Of a DNA stretch of 9,011 bases, positions 1-6,075 are shown in pieces. How positions within the stretch are numbered: position 1 is the stretch's first letter; each line of letters starts with the position of its first letter. A program made the position numbers and the translations under genes. The notes beneath the pieces are model-generated. The model saw only the letters and a program-made list of their open reading frames with translations. It made no database searches and was not told the DNA's origin. The DNA comes from Methanomicrobiales archaeon (GTDB taxonomy: Archaea; Halobacteriota; Methanomicrobia; Methanomicrobiales; JACTUA01), in the NCBI GenBank assembly GCA_028678885.1, contig JAJRCP010000146.1, forward strand, positions 1 to 9,011, in the 5' to 3' direction.

Positions 1-581
1 AAGGCGGAAAAGAGAAATTGAATCTCAATACGGTCTATACAATTTACTACACGCTCGTAGACGAGTTTGCCGGGCGGCTTCAACTGAATCTCACCGGTGC
101 CATGTACGTGCCAGAAGAGATCGATCTGACCGTACGAAGTGGCGAGGTTGTTTCAGGAGCTCTCGTACACATTGCGCCAGGTTCCGGGCTTGTCAAACGG
201 TGTCCGGTTAATGGATGCAACCGTGTCCTCTCCCGGCAGAATTACTGCCCTGTCCATGAAATACAATCGAGCTACCGCTATGATCTGCGTATTAAAGGGG
301 TAATTGACAACGGAACGAAAACATATAATGTGCTTATCCCGAGCCAGGTCGTTGAGCAAATGACTGGAATGACTCTGGAAGCCGCGGTAGACCTGGCAGA
401 AAATAATCCCCTTGGAATGGATGAGGTTTATTTCCGTGTGAGAGACCTTCTCCAAGGTAGATACTTCTCTTGCCGAGGTAACGAGATGGAAGACCGTATT
501 CTCGTCAAAGACTGTACTCCAGAATCATTCGATCCCCGACATCTTGCCGATCTCCTTAACCGTGCTGGAGGATCTTCATGA
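1..581 (+). CDS. Replication protein A (RPA41-like) large subunit, C-terminal part, 5' truncated
   Basis: Single-stranded DNA-binding protein of replication and repair. The gene enters from the left edge: the frame is open from base 3, and the first available start (TTG at 18) is probably internal. About 192 residues are visible. They contain a zinc finger of the form C-x4-C-x8-C-x2-H (bases 201-257), followed by an OB-fold-like stretch in which the RYDLRIKGVIDNGTKTYNV segment is typical of the C-terminal zinc-finger region of euryarchaeal RPA. The upstream DNA-binding OB folds are outside the window. The stop codon overlaps the start of the next gene in an ATGA, so the two are very likely co-transcribed and translationally coupled. 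Identification rests on recognising the finger and on the COG3390 partner; the number of OB folds in the full protein cannot be seen. Confidence 0.85.
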   Translation, partial: GGKEKLNLNTVYTIYYTLVDEFAGRLQLNLTGAMYVPEEIDLTVRSGEVVSGALVHIAPGSGLVKRCPVNGCNRVLSRQNYCPVHEIQSSYRYDLRIKGVIDNGTKTYNVLIPSQVVEQMTGMTLEAAVDLAENNPLGMDEVYFRVRDLLQGRYFSCRGNEMEDRILVKDCTPESFDPRHLADLLNRAGGSS

Positions 582-1156
582 ACGGATCGCAGCACCAGGC
601 AGGAACTTTCGAGCGGGAACCTGCTAAAAGAGTATTTGCGCAGGAACTCCGAGAAGCAAGACTCCATTTCAAGGAGGGTACCGAAGAAAAGAGTCCTACC
701 TTTGTGCTCCTCCCGACCGGCGAGCGCGCGAACCGGATCTTTCTTGTGGGAACATTCACGGAAAAAGAAAGAAAAGGAGATCAGAACCTATTCTATCAAG
801 CGCGAATTGCGGATCCGACAGGTACATTCTATATTATTGCTGGTAGTTATCAGCCGGATGCAATGCAGCAGATCGCCCGTATTGAACCACCTGCCTTTGT
901 TGCGGTTGTGGGCAAACCGAGTGTATATGATTCCCCTACGGGAGCGGCGCTCGTGTCGGTTCGGGCTGAATCGATAACAGTGGTCGATGCAGATACCCGA
1001 AATCTATGGGTCTTAGACGCGGCCCGATGTACGCTGGACCGACTGGACAAACTTGGCATGGATGCAGATTCGAAGAAGGCTCTTGAATTCTATCAGTCAA
1101 ACGCAACCATCTATCGGAAGATGGTGTATGATGCACTTGCACAGTTGAAACTGTAG
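578..1156 (+). CDS. RPA-associated OB-fold protein (COG3390 family)
   Basis: A 192-residue protein of the family encoded next to archaeal RPA genes and thought to act with RPA in binding single-stranded DNA. The central part (about residues 45-140) reads as one OB fold: the strand RIFLVGTFTEKER, then a Y-x-A-R-I-x-D-P-T-G-T-F strand pair, then a strand around AFVAVVGKPSVY. A charged N-terminus precedes it, and a helical C-terminus (about 145-192) is a likely partner-binding region. The ATG overlaps the upstream stop by 4 nt, and GGAGG at 567-571 gives a 6-nt spacing, so the start is well supported. The pairing with a zinc-finger RPA immediately upstream is the usual arrangement in euryarchaea such as haloarchaea and methanogens. 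The biochemical role is inferred from the family. The end of the gene lies inside a chain of inverted repeats. Confidence 0.85.
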   Translation: MNGSQHQAGTFEREPAKRVFAQELREARLHFKEGTEEKSPTFVLLPTGERANRIFLVGTFTEKERKGDQNLFYQARIADPTGTFYIIAGSYQPDAMQQIARIEPPAFVAVVGKPSVYDSPTGAALVSVRAESITVVDADTRNLWVLDAARCTLDRLDKLGMDADSKKALEFYQSNATIYRKMVYDALAQLKL

Positions 1157-1222
1157 TCTTACAGCAGGTAGGCTGTGATGACAAATCTCATCTATCCGAT
1201 CAGATAGATGAGGAAATTTCCT
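1141..1222 (+). repeat. Chain of inverted repeats at the 3' end of the RPA operon
   Basis: Five inverted repeats lie in 82 bp. ACAGT/ACTGT (1141-1154, 4-nt loop) covers the last codons and stop of the RPA-associated gene. CTGTA/TACAG (1151-1164, 4-nt loop) overlaps it. ACAGC/GCTGT (1161-1176, 6-nt loop) overlaps the second. A perfect 10-bp stem with 6-nt loop spans 1187-1212, and the 12-bp palindrome AGGAAATTTCCT is at 1211-1222. The second hairpin excludes the first and third. No long T tract follows, so this is not a classic U-tract terminator. It may stabilise or process the mRNA 3' end. Confidence 0.6.
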
Positions 1223-1514
1223 GCGCTGATTTGGGGATTGATCTACCAAAACCTCTTCTTATTTTGATAACAGCGCTTTGACCCCTATTGCCCCCATATT
1301 TTGTAAACCGCAATCCAGAGTTCGGATGGGTGCTCCAGGGAAGGCCTACACCGATACCGCCGCTACCAGAAATTGGAGTCCCAATCTTAAACAAGGGGGT
1401 TCGAAGTGCGATGAAAAAGAAGGTCCCGAATATAATCCATATATCCCTCTACCCCAACCGCCATACAAAAGTTTATCATTCTCCCGCACGGTACGCATAT
1501 CCGTGGTGCATAGG
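1223..1514. other. Intergenic stretch with no recognised gene
   Basis: About 290 bp between the hairpin cluster and the small SAP-like gene. Open frames exist on both strands (for example + frame 1278-1514 and - frame 1394-1200), but their predicted peptides resemble no family I know and have no good start or ribosome-binding site. The last 90 bp are AT-rich and contain two TATA-like elements (near 1434-1446 and 1467-1478), so this part is probably promoter. I see no tRNA, rRNA or repeat array here. Confidence 0.5.
1467..1478 (+). promoter_or_regulatory. Candidate TATA box of the small SAP-like gene
   Basis: The AT-rich element AAAAGTTTATCA has its centre about 43 bp upstream of the ATG at 1515. 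A start site roughly 26 bp downstream would leave a leader of about 17 nt. It resembles methanogen TATA boxes and supports transcription starting here rather than read-through from the RPA operon. Confidence 0.45.
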
Positions 1515-1673
1515 ATGAAAGAGGGCGATTTGGAGATTTTGATCAAATCCATCAGTGTACGGGACTTAAAAGAGGAAGCAAAGAAGAGGGGAATAGCACT
1601 TGGGAGATGCCCTACCAAGATGGATATCGCGAGGAAGCTTCCCGAAGAGGCACTGAAAAAGCTGGTCAAATAA
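1515..1673 (+). CDS. Small SAP/Rho_N-like protein, 52 aa
   Basis: A 52-residue basic protein. From about residue 14 it reads S-V-R-D-L-K-E-E-A-K-K-R-G-I, then a short loop, then K-x-D-I-A-R-K-L. This helix / extended loop / helix pattern is typical of SAP or Rho_N-type nucleic-acid-binding motifs, where a Leu in helix 1, a Gly at the turn and a Lys-hydrophobic pair in helix 2 are conserved. The frame is open upstream to a TTG at 1278, but that stretch is Pro-rich and looks non-coding, so I chose the ATG at 1515, which also fits the TATA-like box 43 bp upstream. There is no clear Shine-Dalgarno. The gene ends 2 bp before the end of ribB on the opposite strand. A role in binding DNA or RNA is inference from the motif only; it could also be a loose fragment of a larger SAP protein. 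Confidence 0.55.
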   Translation: MKEGDLEILIKSISVRDLKEEAKKRGIALGRCPTKMDIARKLPEEALKKLVK

Positions 1674-1675
1674 TA

Positions 1676-2371
1676 TTAGCAATAGAAGGATGATGTAACC
1701 GGACGCTTTCGCTTCTTCCACCATGCAAGTACACTTGCACCATCCACAAAAACGAGGCCTTTCTTACGAGCATACTGTTCAGCATCCGCTCGGGAGAGCG
1801 CATATCCCGTTTTATCATCGAGCATCTCGCAGATTACCATGGCGGGTGTGACACCGGCAGCTTCTGCCAGGGCAATTGAGAGCTCCGTCTGACCCCTGCG
1901 CTGGTCTAGGAGGGAATCGGCAGCCCGCAAGATCGCCACATGACCCGGTGTCCGGAACTGGAGGGGAAAATCTGCTCCCCCTCCATTGAGTGATCGTTTC
2001 ACCTGTTCGGCGATTGCATTGATGGTGAGTGTCCTATCTCGGTCGGTGATACCTGTGAAAGTCTCCCGATGGTTCACCCAGAGGGAGAAGGAGGAATGAT
2101 TCATCGGATCATAAGGGACTTCCCCTACCCGTTCGACAGCACTGTATCCATTGAGCAATTCATGAGCGAATGGAAGTCCCAGACGATGTGCTGCAAGAGG
2201 ATGGACAGCGGTGCAGATCAGTCCCCCACCCTCCTTTCTCATGATACGGATATGTTCGGGGGTAACCGCATCTGCCCGAATGGCAAAATCCGTCTCTCCT
2301 TCTCGGGATTCAAAATCATAGAGAAGGATGAACTTCCCTGATCGTACAGCCTCTAGGGCATCTTCAATCAT
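1676..2371 (-). CDS. ribB: 3,4-dihydroxy-2-butanone 4-phosphate synthase
   Basis: Converts ribulose 5-phosphate to 3,4-dihydroxy-2-butanone 4-phosphate plus formate, supplying the four-carbon unit of riboflavin. The 231 residues have the family length and order of motifs: acidic loop D-F-E-S-R-E-G-E-T-D (19-28), GGGLICTA (48-55), HRLGLPF (62-68), SFSLWVNHRETFTGITDRDR (94-113), FRTPGHVAILRA (139-150), RRGQTE (158-163) and the catalytic C-E-M (181-183). The usual GHTE, whose His binds the active-site metal, is GQTE here (Gln161). The ATG overlaps the ribK stop by 4 nt (ATGA), with a GAGGT ribosome-binding site 6 nt ahead, so it is the second gene of a ribK-ribB operon. The C-terminus carries a short basic tail (KKRKRP). 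The assignment is firm; the effect of Gln161 is unknown. Confidence 0.95.
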   Translation of the reverse strand: MIEDALEAVRSGKFILLYDFESREGETDFAIRADAVTPEHIRIMRKEGGGLICTAVHPLAAHRLGLPFAHELLNGYSAVERVGEVPYDPMNHSSFSLWVNHRETFTGITDRDRTLTINAIAEQVKRSLNGGGADFPLQFRTPGHVAILRAADSLLDQRRGQTELSIALAEAAGVTPAMVICEMLDDKTGYALSRADAEQYARKKGLVFVDGASVLAWWKKRKRPVTSSFYC

Positions 2372-3030
2372 GATCGGACCTCTACTGCGACATCTTTTTC
2401 ATCAATCCCCGGCATTCCCCTCAGCTCCACCTCGGCAATTACTTCGATAATATCTTCCGGGTAATGGGAACGTCCGGGCACCACGATAGCACCGGGGATT
2501 TCTCCGATTTGACACAGAAGACAGCGGGCCTCTCCAAATGTTCGGTTCTCCCCAGTAAACCCTTGTATGGATATCCAGGTAAGGGCATCGAGCTTTTTCC
2601 GGATGTCCACACTGGGAGGGTCTAGCCGTAGGTTAAGGGTTCCTGGGAAAGGGACATACCCCAATACTTCGGAAAACTGTCTCTTATAGTGTGGAAGGCT
2701 CATATAATACCTCCCCTCACCAAGGCCGCAGATCACACTTCCATGAAGTACAAGTACGGTGGGTTCGTCCCTCGTAAAAATACGGTTGTAATCAGAGAAT
2801 TCCCGGTGGAGGACTCCCTCCCCTCCGCGGGTGATGGTCACCTGCTGCCCATCCGACCGGATTCCTCGGATGATCATCCGCTGATCTTCGAGAGATTTCA
2901 AACGGCGGGAAACCGTCTGCGGACTAGTCAGAAGTGATGAGGCGAGGGACTGAGAAGATATCCACACTGGTCCACAGCATCCACCCATGAGTGCGATGGT
3001 CTTGAGGCATTGTAGCTCTTCAGGAAGCAT
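2368..3030 (-). CDS. ribK: CTP-dependent riboflavin kinase with N-terminal winged-helix domain (RbkR type)
   Basis: Makes FMN from riboflavin with CTP as phosphate donor, the archaeal route. The 220 residues form two parts. Residues 1-75 are a winged helix-turn-helix, with recognition region around L-T-S-P-Q-T-V-S-R-R-L-K-S-L-E and a wing at Q-Q-V-T-I-T. Residues 95-220 are the kinase, with GLGEG (102-106), Y-x-x-x-F-S-E-V-L-G-Y-V-P-F, PGTLN (129-133), TFG (164-166) and H-Y-P-E-D-I-I-E-V-I (from 189) leading to E-L-R. HTH-kinase fusions of this kind, named RbkR, are known archaeal repressors of riboflavin genes, so this protein probably regulates its own operon. The frame extends to a TTG at 3042, but the TATA-like box near 3061 predicts transcription from about 3035, so I chose the ATG at 3030 as a near-leaderless start. 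It overlaps ribB by 4 nt. Confidence 0.93.
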   Translation of the reverse strand: MLPEELQCLKTIALMGGCCGPVWISSQSLASSLLTSPQTVSRRLKSLEDQRMIIRGIRSDGQQVTITRGGEGVLHREFSDYNRIFTRDEPTVLVLHGSVICGLGEGRYYMSLPHYKRQFSEVLGYVPFPGTLNLRLDPPSVDIRKKLDALTWISIQGFTGENRTFGEARCLLCQIGEIPGAIVVPGRSHYPEDIIEVIAEVELRGMPGIDEKDVAVEVRS

Positions 3031-3044
3031 TTTGTATACCAAAA
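3030..3044 (-). promoter_or_regulatory. Candidate operator palindrome at the ribK start
   Basis: TTTTG and CAAAA arms flank TATAC, and a GTATAC palindrome lies inside the element. It runs from the first base of the ribK ATG upstream and covers the transcription start predicted from the TATA-like box. A bound repressor here would block ribK-ribB transcription. Assigning it to the RibK HTH domain is inference; I cannot compare it with known RbkR sites. Confidence 0.4.
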
Positions 3045-3054
3045 TTGAGAAGCA

Positions 3055-3067
3055 TACTATATATGGG
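3055..3067 (-). promoter_or_regulatory. Candidate TATA box of the ribK-ribB operon
   Basis: On the minus strand the element reads CCCATATATAGTA, centred about 31 bp before the ATG at 3030. This predicts a start site near 3035 and therefore a leaderless or very short-leader mRNA, which agrees with the lack of a Shine-Dalgarno before ribK. Confidence 0.55.
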
Positions 3068-3082
3068 TTATGGAAGGGAGAA

Positions 3083-3126
3083 ATTCGTGAAATGTCGAAG
3101 TCACATTCGTTACTTTTTTAATTCGA
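3083..3126 (+). repeat. Three ATTCG repeats and a short inverted repeat in the XRE regulator promoter
   Basis: ATTCGT occurs at 3083-3088 and 3105-3110, exactly 22 bp apart (two helical turns), and ATTCGA at 3121-3126. Between them is the inverted repeat AATGT (3091-3095) / ACATT (3103-3107) with a 7-nt spacer. They surround the T-rich box at 3113-3122. This is a candidate binding region for the adjacent regulator, but the units are short and could be chance. Confidence 0.3.
3113..3122 (+). promoter_or_regulatory. Candidate TATA box of the mevalonate operon
   Basis: The T/A-rich element CTTTTTTAAT is centred near 3117. A start about 26 bp downstream (about 3143) would leave the ATG at 3151 with a very short leader and would place the GTG at 3127 upstream of the transcript. 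It therefore helps choose the start of the regulator gene. Confidence 0.4.
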
Positions 3127-3150
3127 GTGATCGAACATTCTGGGACAAAG

Positions 3151-3864
3151 ATGAAGTCAGACCTGCGGTATCAACTCGCTGAGAAGATGGCAGGCGAGAT
3201 CACCCTCTCAGACTCTCCTGGTAAAGCCCTGAAAAAGTGGCGGATGAGTTTCAATGTACCCCCGGGAGTGCTTGCTGAACGTCTCGGTGTTTCTCCGTCA
3301 GTTATCAGCGATTATGAGAGTGGGCGACGAAAAAGCCCCGGTACTGCGGTCGTGGGAAAGATCGTAGATACCCTGATTGCCATCGATGAGGACCAGGGAG
3401 GGAAAAGTATCAAGAAATTTTCCCGGATCCTCTATTCTGATTTCGAAGACGGAGAAGTCATTTACGATCTTCATGATTATGCCTCTCCGGTTCCTCTTGC
3501 TGATTTTGCAGAGGCTATTGAAGGGCAATTGATCGCGGGTTCCCTTGATCAAGCCCTCTATGGTTATACGGTCATCAACAGCTTGAATGCGATTCTACAG
3601 CTCTCTTCGAATGAATTTAATCGTATTTATGGCTGGAGCACCGAACGGGCTCTGATCTTTGCCGATGTTTCTAACGGAAAATCCCCAATGGTTGCAATCC
3701 GTGTAACTCCGTTCAAACCGCGGTGTGTCATCCTCCAGGGCTTGGTGCCCGAACAGGTGCATCCGCTGGTACCAACCCTCGCAGATAAAGACAGGATCTC
3801 AGTGCTGTGCACAAGTCTCGGCGTGGAATCGATTATCAAGATATTGAGGGAGAAACCATGGTAG
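3151..3864 (+). CDS. XRE-family transcriptional regulator (COG1709-like), first gene of the mevalonate operon
   Basis: A 237-residue protein with a Cro/C1-type helix-turn-helix at about residues 29-74: K-W-R, then V-L-A-E-R-L-G-V-S-P-S-V-I-S-D-Y-E-S-G-R-R-K-S-P-G. This signature is strongly conserved in the archaeal COG1709 predicted regulators. The remaining 160 residues form a separate domain of unknown ligand, with conserved-looking stretches such as R-I-x-G-W-S-x-E-R-A-L-I-F-like and V-x-P-F-K-P segments; it may be a sensor or dimerisation domain. The frame opens at a GTG (3127), but the TATA-like box at 3113-3122 favours the ATG at 3151. The 3' end overlaps the HMG-CoA synthase start by 7 nt, so the two are surely co-transcribed. 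The position makes it a good candidate for a regulator of isoprenoid synthesis, but target and effector are inference. Confidence 0.88.
   Translation: MKSDLRYQLAEKMAGEITLSDSPGKALKKWRMSFNVPPGVLAERLGVSPSVISDYESGRRKSPGTAVVGKIVDTLIAIDEDQGGKSIKKFSRILYSDFEDGEVIYDLHDYASPVPLADFAEAIEGQLIAGSLDQALYGYTVINSLNAILQLSSNEFNRIYGWSTERALIFADVSNGKSPMVAIRVTPFKPRCVILQGLVPEQVHPLVPTLADKDRISVLCTSLGVESIIKILREKPW
3846..3852 (+). promoter_or_regulatory. Shine-Dalgarno that fixes the HMG-CoA synthase start
   Basis: GAGGGAG, inside the last codons of the XRE regulator gene, lies 5 nt before the ATG at 3858. It supports that ATG over the longer open frame that begins at 3807. Confidence 0.6.
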
Positions 3865-4913
3865 GAATAGTCACGTATGGAGTGTATATCCCGAGATTCC
3901 GGATCAAGGTCGGGGAGATCACCCGGGTATGGGGTGCAAATGCAGATGATGTTACCAGTGGTCTCGGGGTTTACGAAAAGTCTGTCCCTGATGTGGATGA
4001 AGACACCGCTACCATTGCTGTAGAAGCGGCCAGAAATGCCCTGAAAAAGGGGGCTGTCAATCCGAAAACGATTGGTGCTGTCTATGTGGGGAGCGAATCT
4101 CATCCGTACGCAGTAAAGCCGACAGCTTGCACGGTGGGAGAGGCGATCGGAGCCACCCCAAATATGACGGCAGCCGACTTTGAATTTGCCTGCAAGGCGG
4201 GAACAGCCGGAATCCAGACCTGCATGGGTATGGTGATGAGTGGCTTAGTTACTAATGGGATGGCTATCGGATCGGATGTTTCTCAGGGAGCGCCCGGGGA
4301 TGCACTCGAATATACGGCAGCAGCAGGTGGTGCCGCTTTTATTATCGGGAACACCGATCCGATCGCGATCATCCACACAACTTGCTCATTCACCACAGAC
4401 ACCCCTGATTTCTGGCGTAGGAATGGGGAGGAATATCCCCGTCATGGAGGTAGATTTACCGGGGATCCCGGGTATTTCAAGCATGTGCAGGGTGCTGCAC
4501 GGATGATGTTAGAGAAGGTAAATACGACGGCACAGGATTACGACTATGCGGTATTCCATCAGCCCAATGCGAAGTTCCCAAAAAAGGTCGCTCAGATGCT
4601 CGGCTTTACCGAGGAACAGATCAAACCGGGGCTGGTCGTACCTCACCTGGGTAATACCTACAGTGGATCCTCCATGATCGGGCTGGCTGCAACTCTGGAT
4701 GTCGCAAAACCAGGGGAACGAATCTTTGTCACCTCATTTGGTTCCGGTGCAGGTAGTGATGCCTTTGATATCGAGGTCACCGATGTAATCGATTGTCGGG
4801 ACATCTATGACCGGGGAGCGGCTCCCACCGTACAGGAACTGCTTGAGCATCCGCTCTATATCGATTATGCCCAGTATGCAAAGCACAAAGGAAAAATCGT
4901 GATGCAAGGATGA
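3858..4913 (+). CDS. mvaS: Hydroxymethylglutaryl-CoA synthase
   Basis: Condenses acetoacetyl-CoA with acetyl-CoA to HMG-CoA, the second step of the mevalonate pathway. The 351 residues match archaeal HMG-CoA synthases from end to end. The catalytic triad known from the bacterial enzymes (Glu79, Cys111, His233 in Staphylococcus aureus) is present one position later: Glu80 in VGSESHP, Cys112 in EFACKAGT and His234 in VFHQPNAKF. Other family marks are Y-E-K-S-V-P-D-V-D-E-D-T (39-50), HLGNTYSGSS (263-272) and SFGSGAGSDAF (293-303). The ATG at 3858 was chosen because it fits the homologous N-terminus MVGIVTYGVYIPR and has GAGGGAG 5 nt ahead. It overlaps the regulator by 7 nt and the thiolase by 4 nt (ATGA). 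In Methanothermococcus thermolithotrophicus the synthase forms a channelling complex with thiolase and DUF35; the same is inferred here. Confidence 0.97.
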   Translation: MVGIVTYGVYIPRFRIKVGEITRVWGANADDVTSGLGVYEKSVPDVDEDTATIAVEAARNALKKGAVNPKTIGAVYVGSESHPYAVKPTACTVGEAIGATPNMTAADFEFACKAGTAGIQTCMGMVMSGLVTNGMAIGSDVSQGAPGDALEYTAAAGGAAFIIGNTDPIAIIHTTCSFTTDTPDFWRRNGEEYPRHGGRFTGDPGYFKHVQGAARMMLEKVNTTAQDYDYAVFHQPNAKFPKKVAQMLGFTEEQIKPGLVVPHLGNTYSGSSMIGLAATLDVAKPGERIFVTSFGSGAGSDAFDIEVTDVIDCRDIYDRGAAPTVQELLEHPLYIDYAQYAKHKGKIVMQG

Positions 4914-6073
4914 AAGACGTTGCAGTGATTGGAATCGGGTGCACCGTATTTGGTGAGAAGTGGAGCCACTCATTCAGGGATCTCTTCATCGAAGCGGGAG
5001 CCCTCGCTCTAGAAGATGCAAACCTCTCTGGAGAACAGATCGATTCCCTATTCGTGGGGAACATGAGCGCGGGCCGATTCATTGAACAGGAGCACATCGG
5101 GGCACTCATCGCCGATTATGCAGGCCTTGCCACCGAACATACCCCGTCCACACGAGTTGAGGCAGCCTGTGCTTCGGGAGGTCTCGCGTTCCGGCAGGGT
5201 GTCACTGCGGTTGCGAGCGGGATGGCGGATATCGTGGTTGCAGCCGGTGTGGAGAAGATGACCGATGTCGCCCCAGGACAGACGGTAGATACCCTTGCGA
5301 GTGCTGCGGATCGAGAGTGGGAAGGGTTCGTCGGAGCCACCTTTCCCGGTCTGTACGCGATGATCGCCACCGACTATATGCACCGTTATCCCCTTACCCG
5401 AGAGCAGCTGGCACTCGTTGCGGTGAAAAACCATTATAATGGTGCACGCAATCCAATTGCACAGTTCCAACAGGAGATTAGTATCGATACGGTGATCTCC
5501 TCTTCTCTCGTGGCCGATCCCCTCCGTCTCTTCGACTGCTCCCCAATTACTGATGGTGCAGCGGCGGTGATCCTTGCTCCACTGGAGATCGCGCGGAAGT
5601 ATACAGATACTCCGGTGAAGGTGCTTGCCAGTGCCCAAGCAAGCGATACCATCGCACTCCATGATAGAAGGGACATCAGCACACTTGATGCAACGGTGGC
5701 TGCGAGTCAGAGAGCATTCCATCAGGCAAGGCTTTCACATAAGAACATCGATCTCGTGGAAGTGCATGATTGTTTCACCATTGCCGAGATCTGTGCGATT
5801 GAAGACCTGGGTTTCTGTACGAAAGGAGAAGCAGGGAAGTTGACCGAGGAAGGAGTGACCGCGCTGAACGGGGACCTGCCTGTTAACACGAGTGGTGGTC
5901 TGAAAGCGTGCGGTCATCCGGTTGGTGCGACGGGAATCAAACAGATCTATGAAATCGTCCAGCAGCTTCGAGGCGAAGCGGGCAAAAGGCAAGTGGATGC
6001 CCAGATTGGGATGACACACAACGTAGGGGGTACTGGGGCGACAGTTGTGGTGCATATCTTGGGGAGGTCCTGA
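4910..6073 (+). CDS. Acetyl-CoA C-acetyltransferase (acetoacetyl-CoA thiolase), archaeal type
   Basis: Joins two acetyl-CoA to acetoacetyl-CoA, an unfavourable reaction pulled forward by HMG-CoA synthase. The 387 residues are of full thiolase length. The nucleophile is Cys87 in V-E-A-A-C-A-S-G-G. The His-bearing loops are EVHDCF (His286), GGLKACGHPVGATG (Cys334, His336) and THNVGGTG near the C-terminus. It belongs to the archaeal/SCP2-like thiolases rather than the bacterial PhaA type: the NHYNGARNP segment and the HDCF loop in place of NEAF are typical. The ATG overlaps the mvaS stop by 4 nt; only a weak AAGG lies directly ahead, so translation is probably coupled to mvaS. DUF35 follows after 2 nt. 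The gene order mvaS-thiolase-DUF35 is the known arrangement of the archaeal complex with a shared CoA-binding site. Confidence 0.95.
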   Translation: MKDVAVIGIGCTVFGEKWSHSFRDLFIEAGALALEDANLSGEQIDSLFVGNMSAGRFIEQEHIGALIADYAGLATEHTPSTRVEAACASGGLAFRQGVTAVASGMADIVVAAGVEKMTDVAPGQTVDTLASAADREWEGFVGATFPGLYAMIATDYMHRYPLTREQLALVAVKNHYNGARNPIAQFQQEISIDTVISSSLVADPLRLFDCSPITDGAAAVILAPLEIARKYTDTPVKVLASAQASDTIALHDRRDISTLDATVAASQRAFHQARLSHKNIDLVEVHDCFTIAEICAIEDLGFCTKGEAGKLTEEGVTALNGDLPVNTSGGLKACGHPVGATGIKQIYEIVQQLRGEAGKRQVDAQIGMTHNVGGTGATVVVHILGRS

Positions 6074-6075
6074 AA

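Noticed and set aside
1318..1331. On the minus strand the 14 bases resemble the conserved CCGAAC loop of 5S rRNA, with AGCGGC a little upstream.
   Set aside because: The spacing between the two blocks is too long, the stems that should surround them do not form, and the following GGAAG-type block is missing; a chance match.
1398..1405. GGTTCGAA, like a tRNA T-loop.
   Set aside because: The flanking bases do not form a 5-bp T stem and no anticodon arm or acceptor stem can be placed around it.
1278..1514. N-terminal extension of the SAP-like gene from a TTG start (131 residues in total).
   Set aside because: The extension looks non-coding (Pro/Ser-rich, unfamiliar) and spans the TATA-like boxes; the ATG at 1515 is better.
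3031..3042. TTG start for ribK at 3042.
   Set aside because: It lies upstream of the transcription start expected from the TATA-like box, and the ATG at 3030 gives the normal domain start.
3807..3857. Longer N-terminus for HMG-CoA synthase.
   Set aside because: It would overlap the regulator gene by 58 nt; the homologous N-terminus and the Shine-Dalgarno both support the ATG at 3858.
5048..5722. A 224-residue open frame antisense to the thiolase gene.
   Set aside because: Cys/His/Arg-rich composition typical of a frame shadow; the other strand is a complete, well-conserved thiolase.
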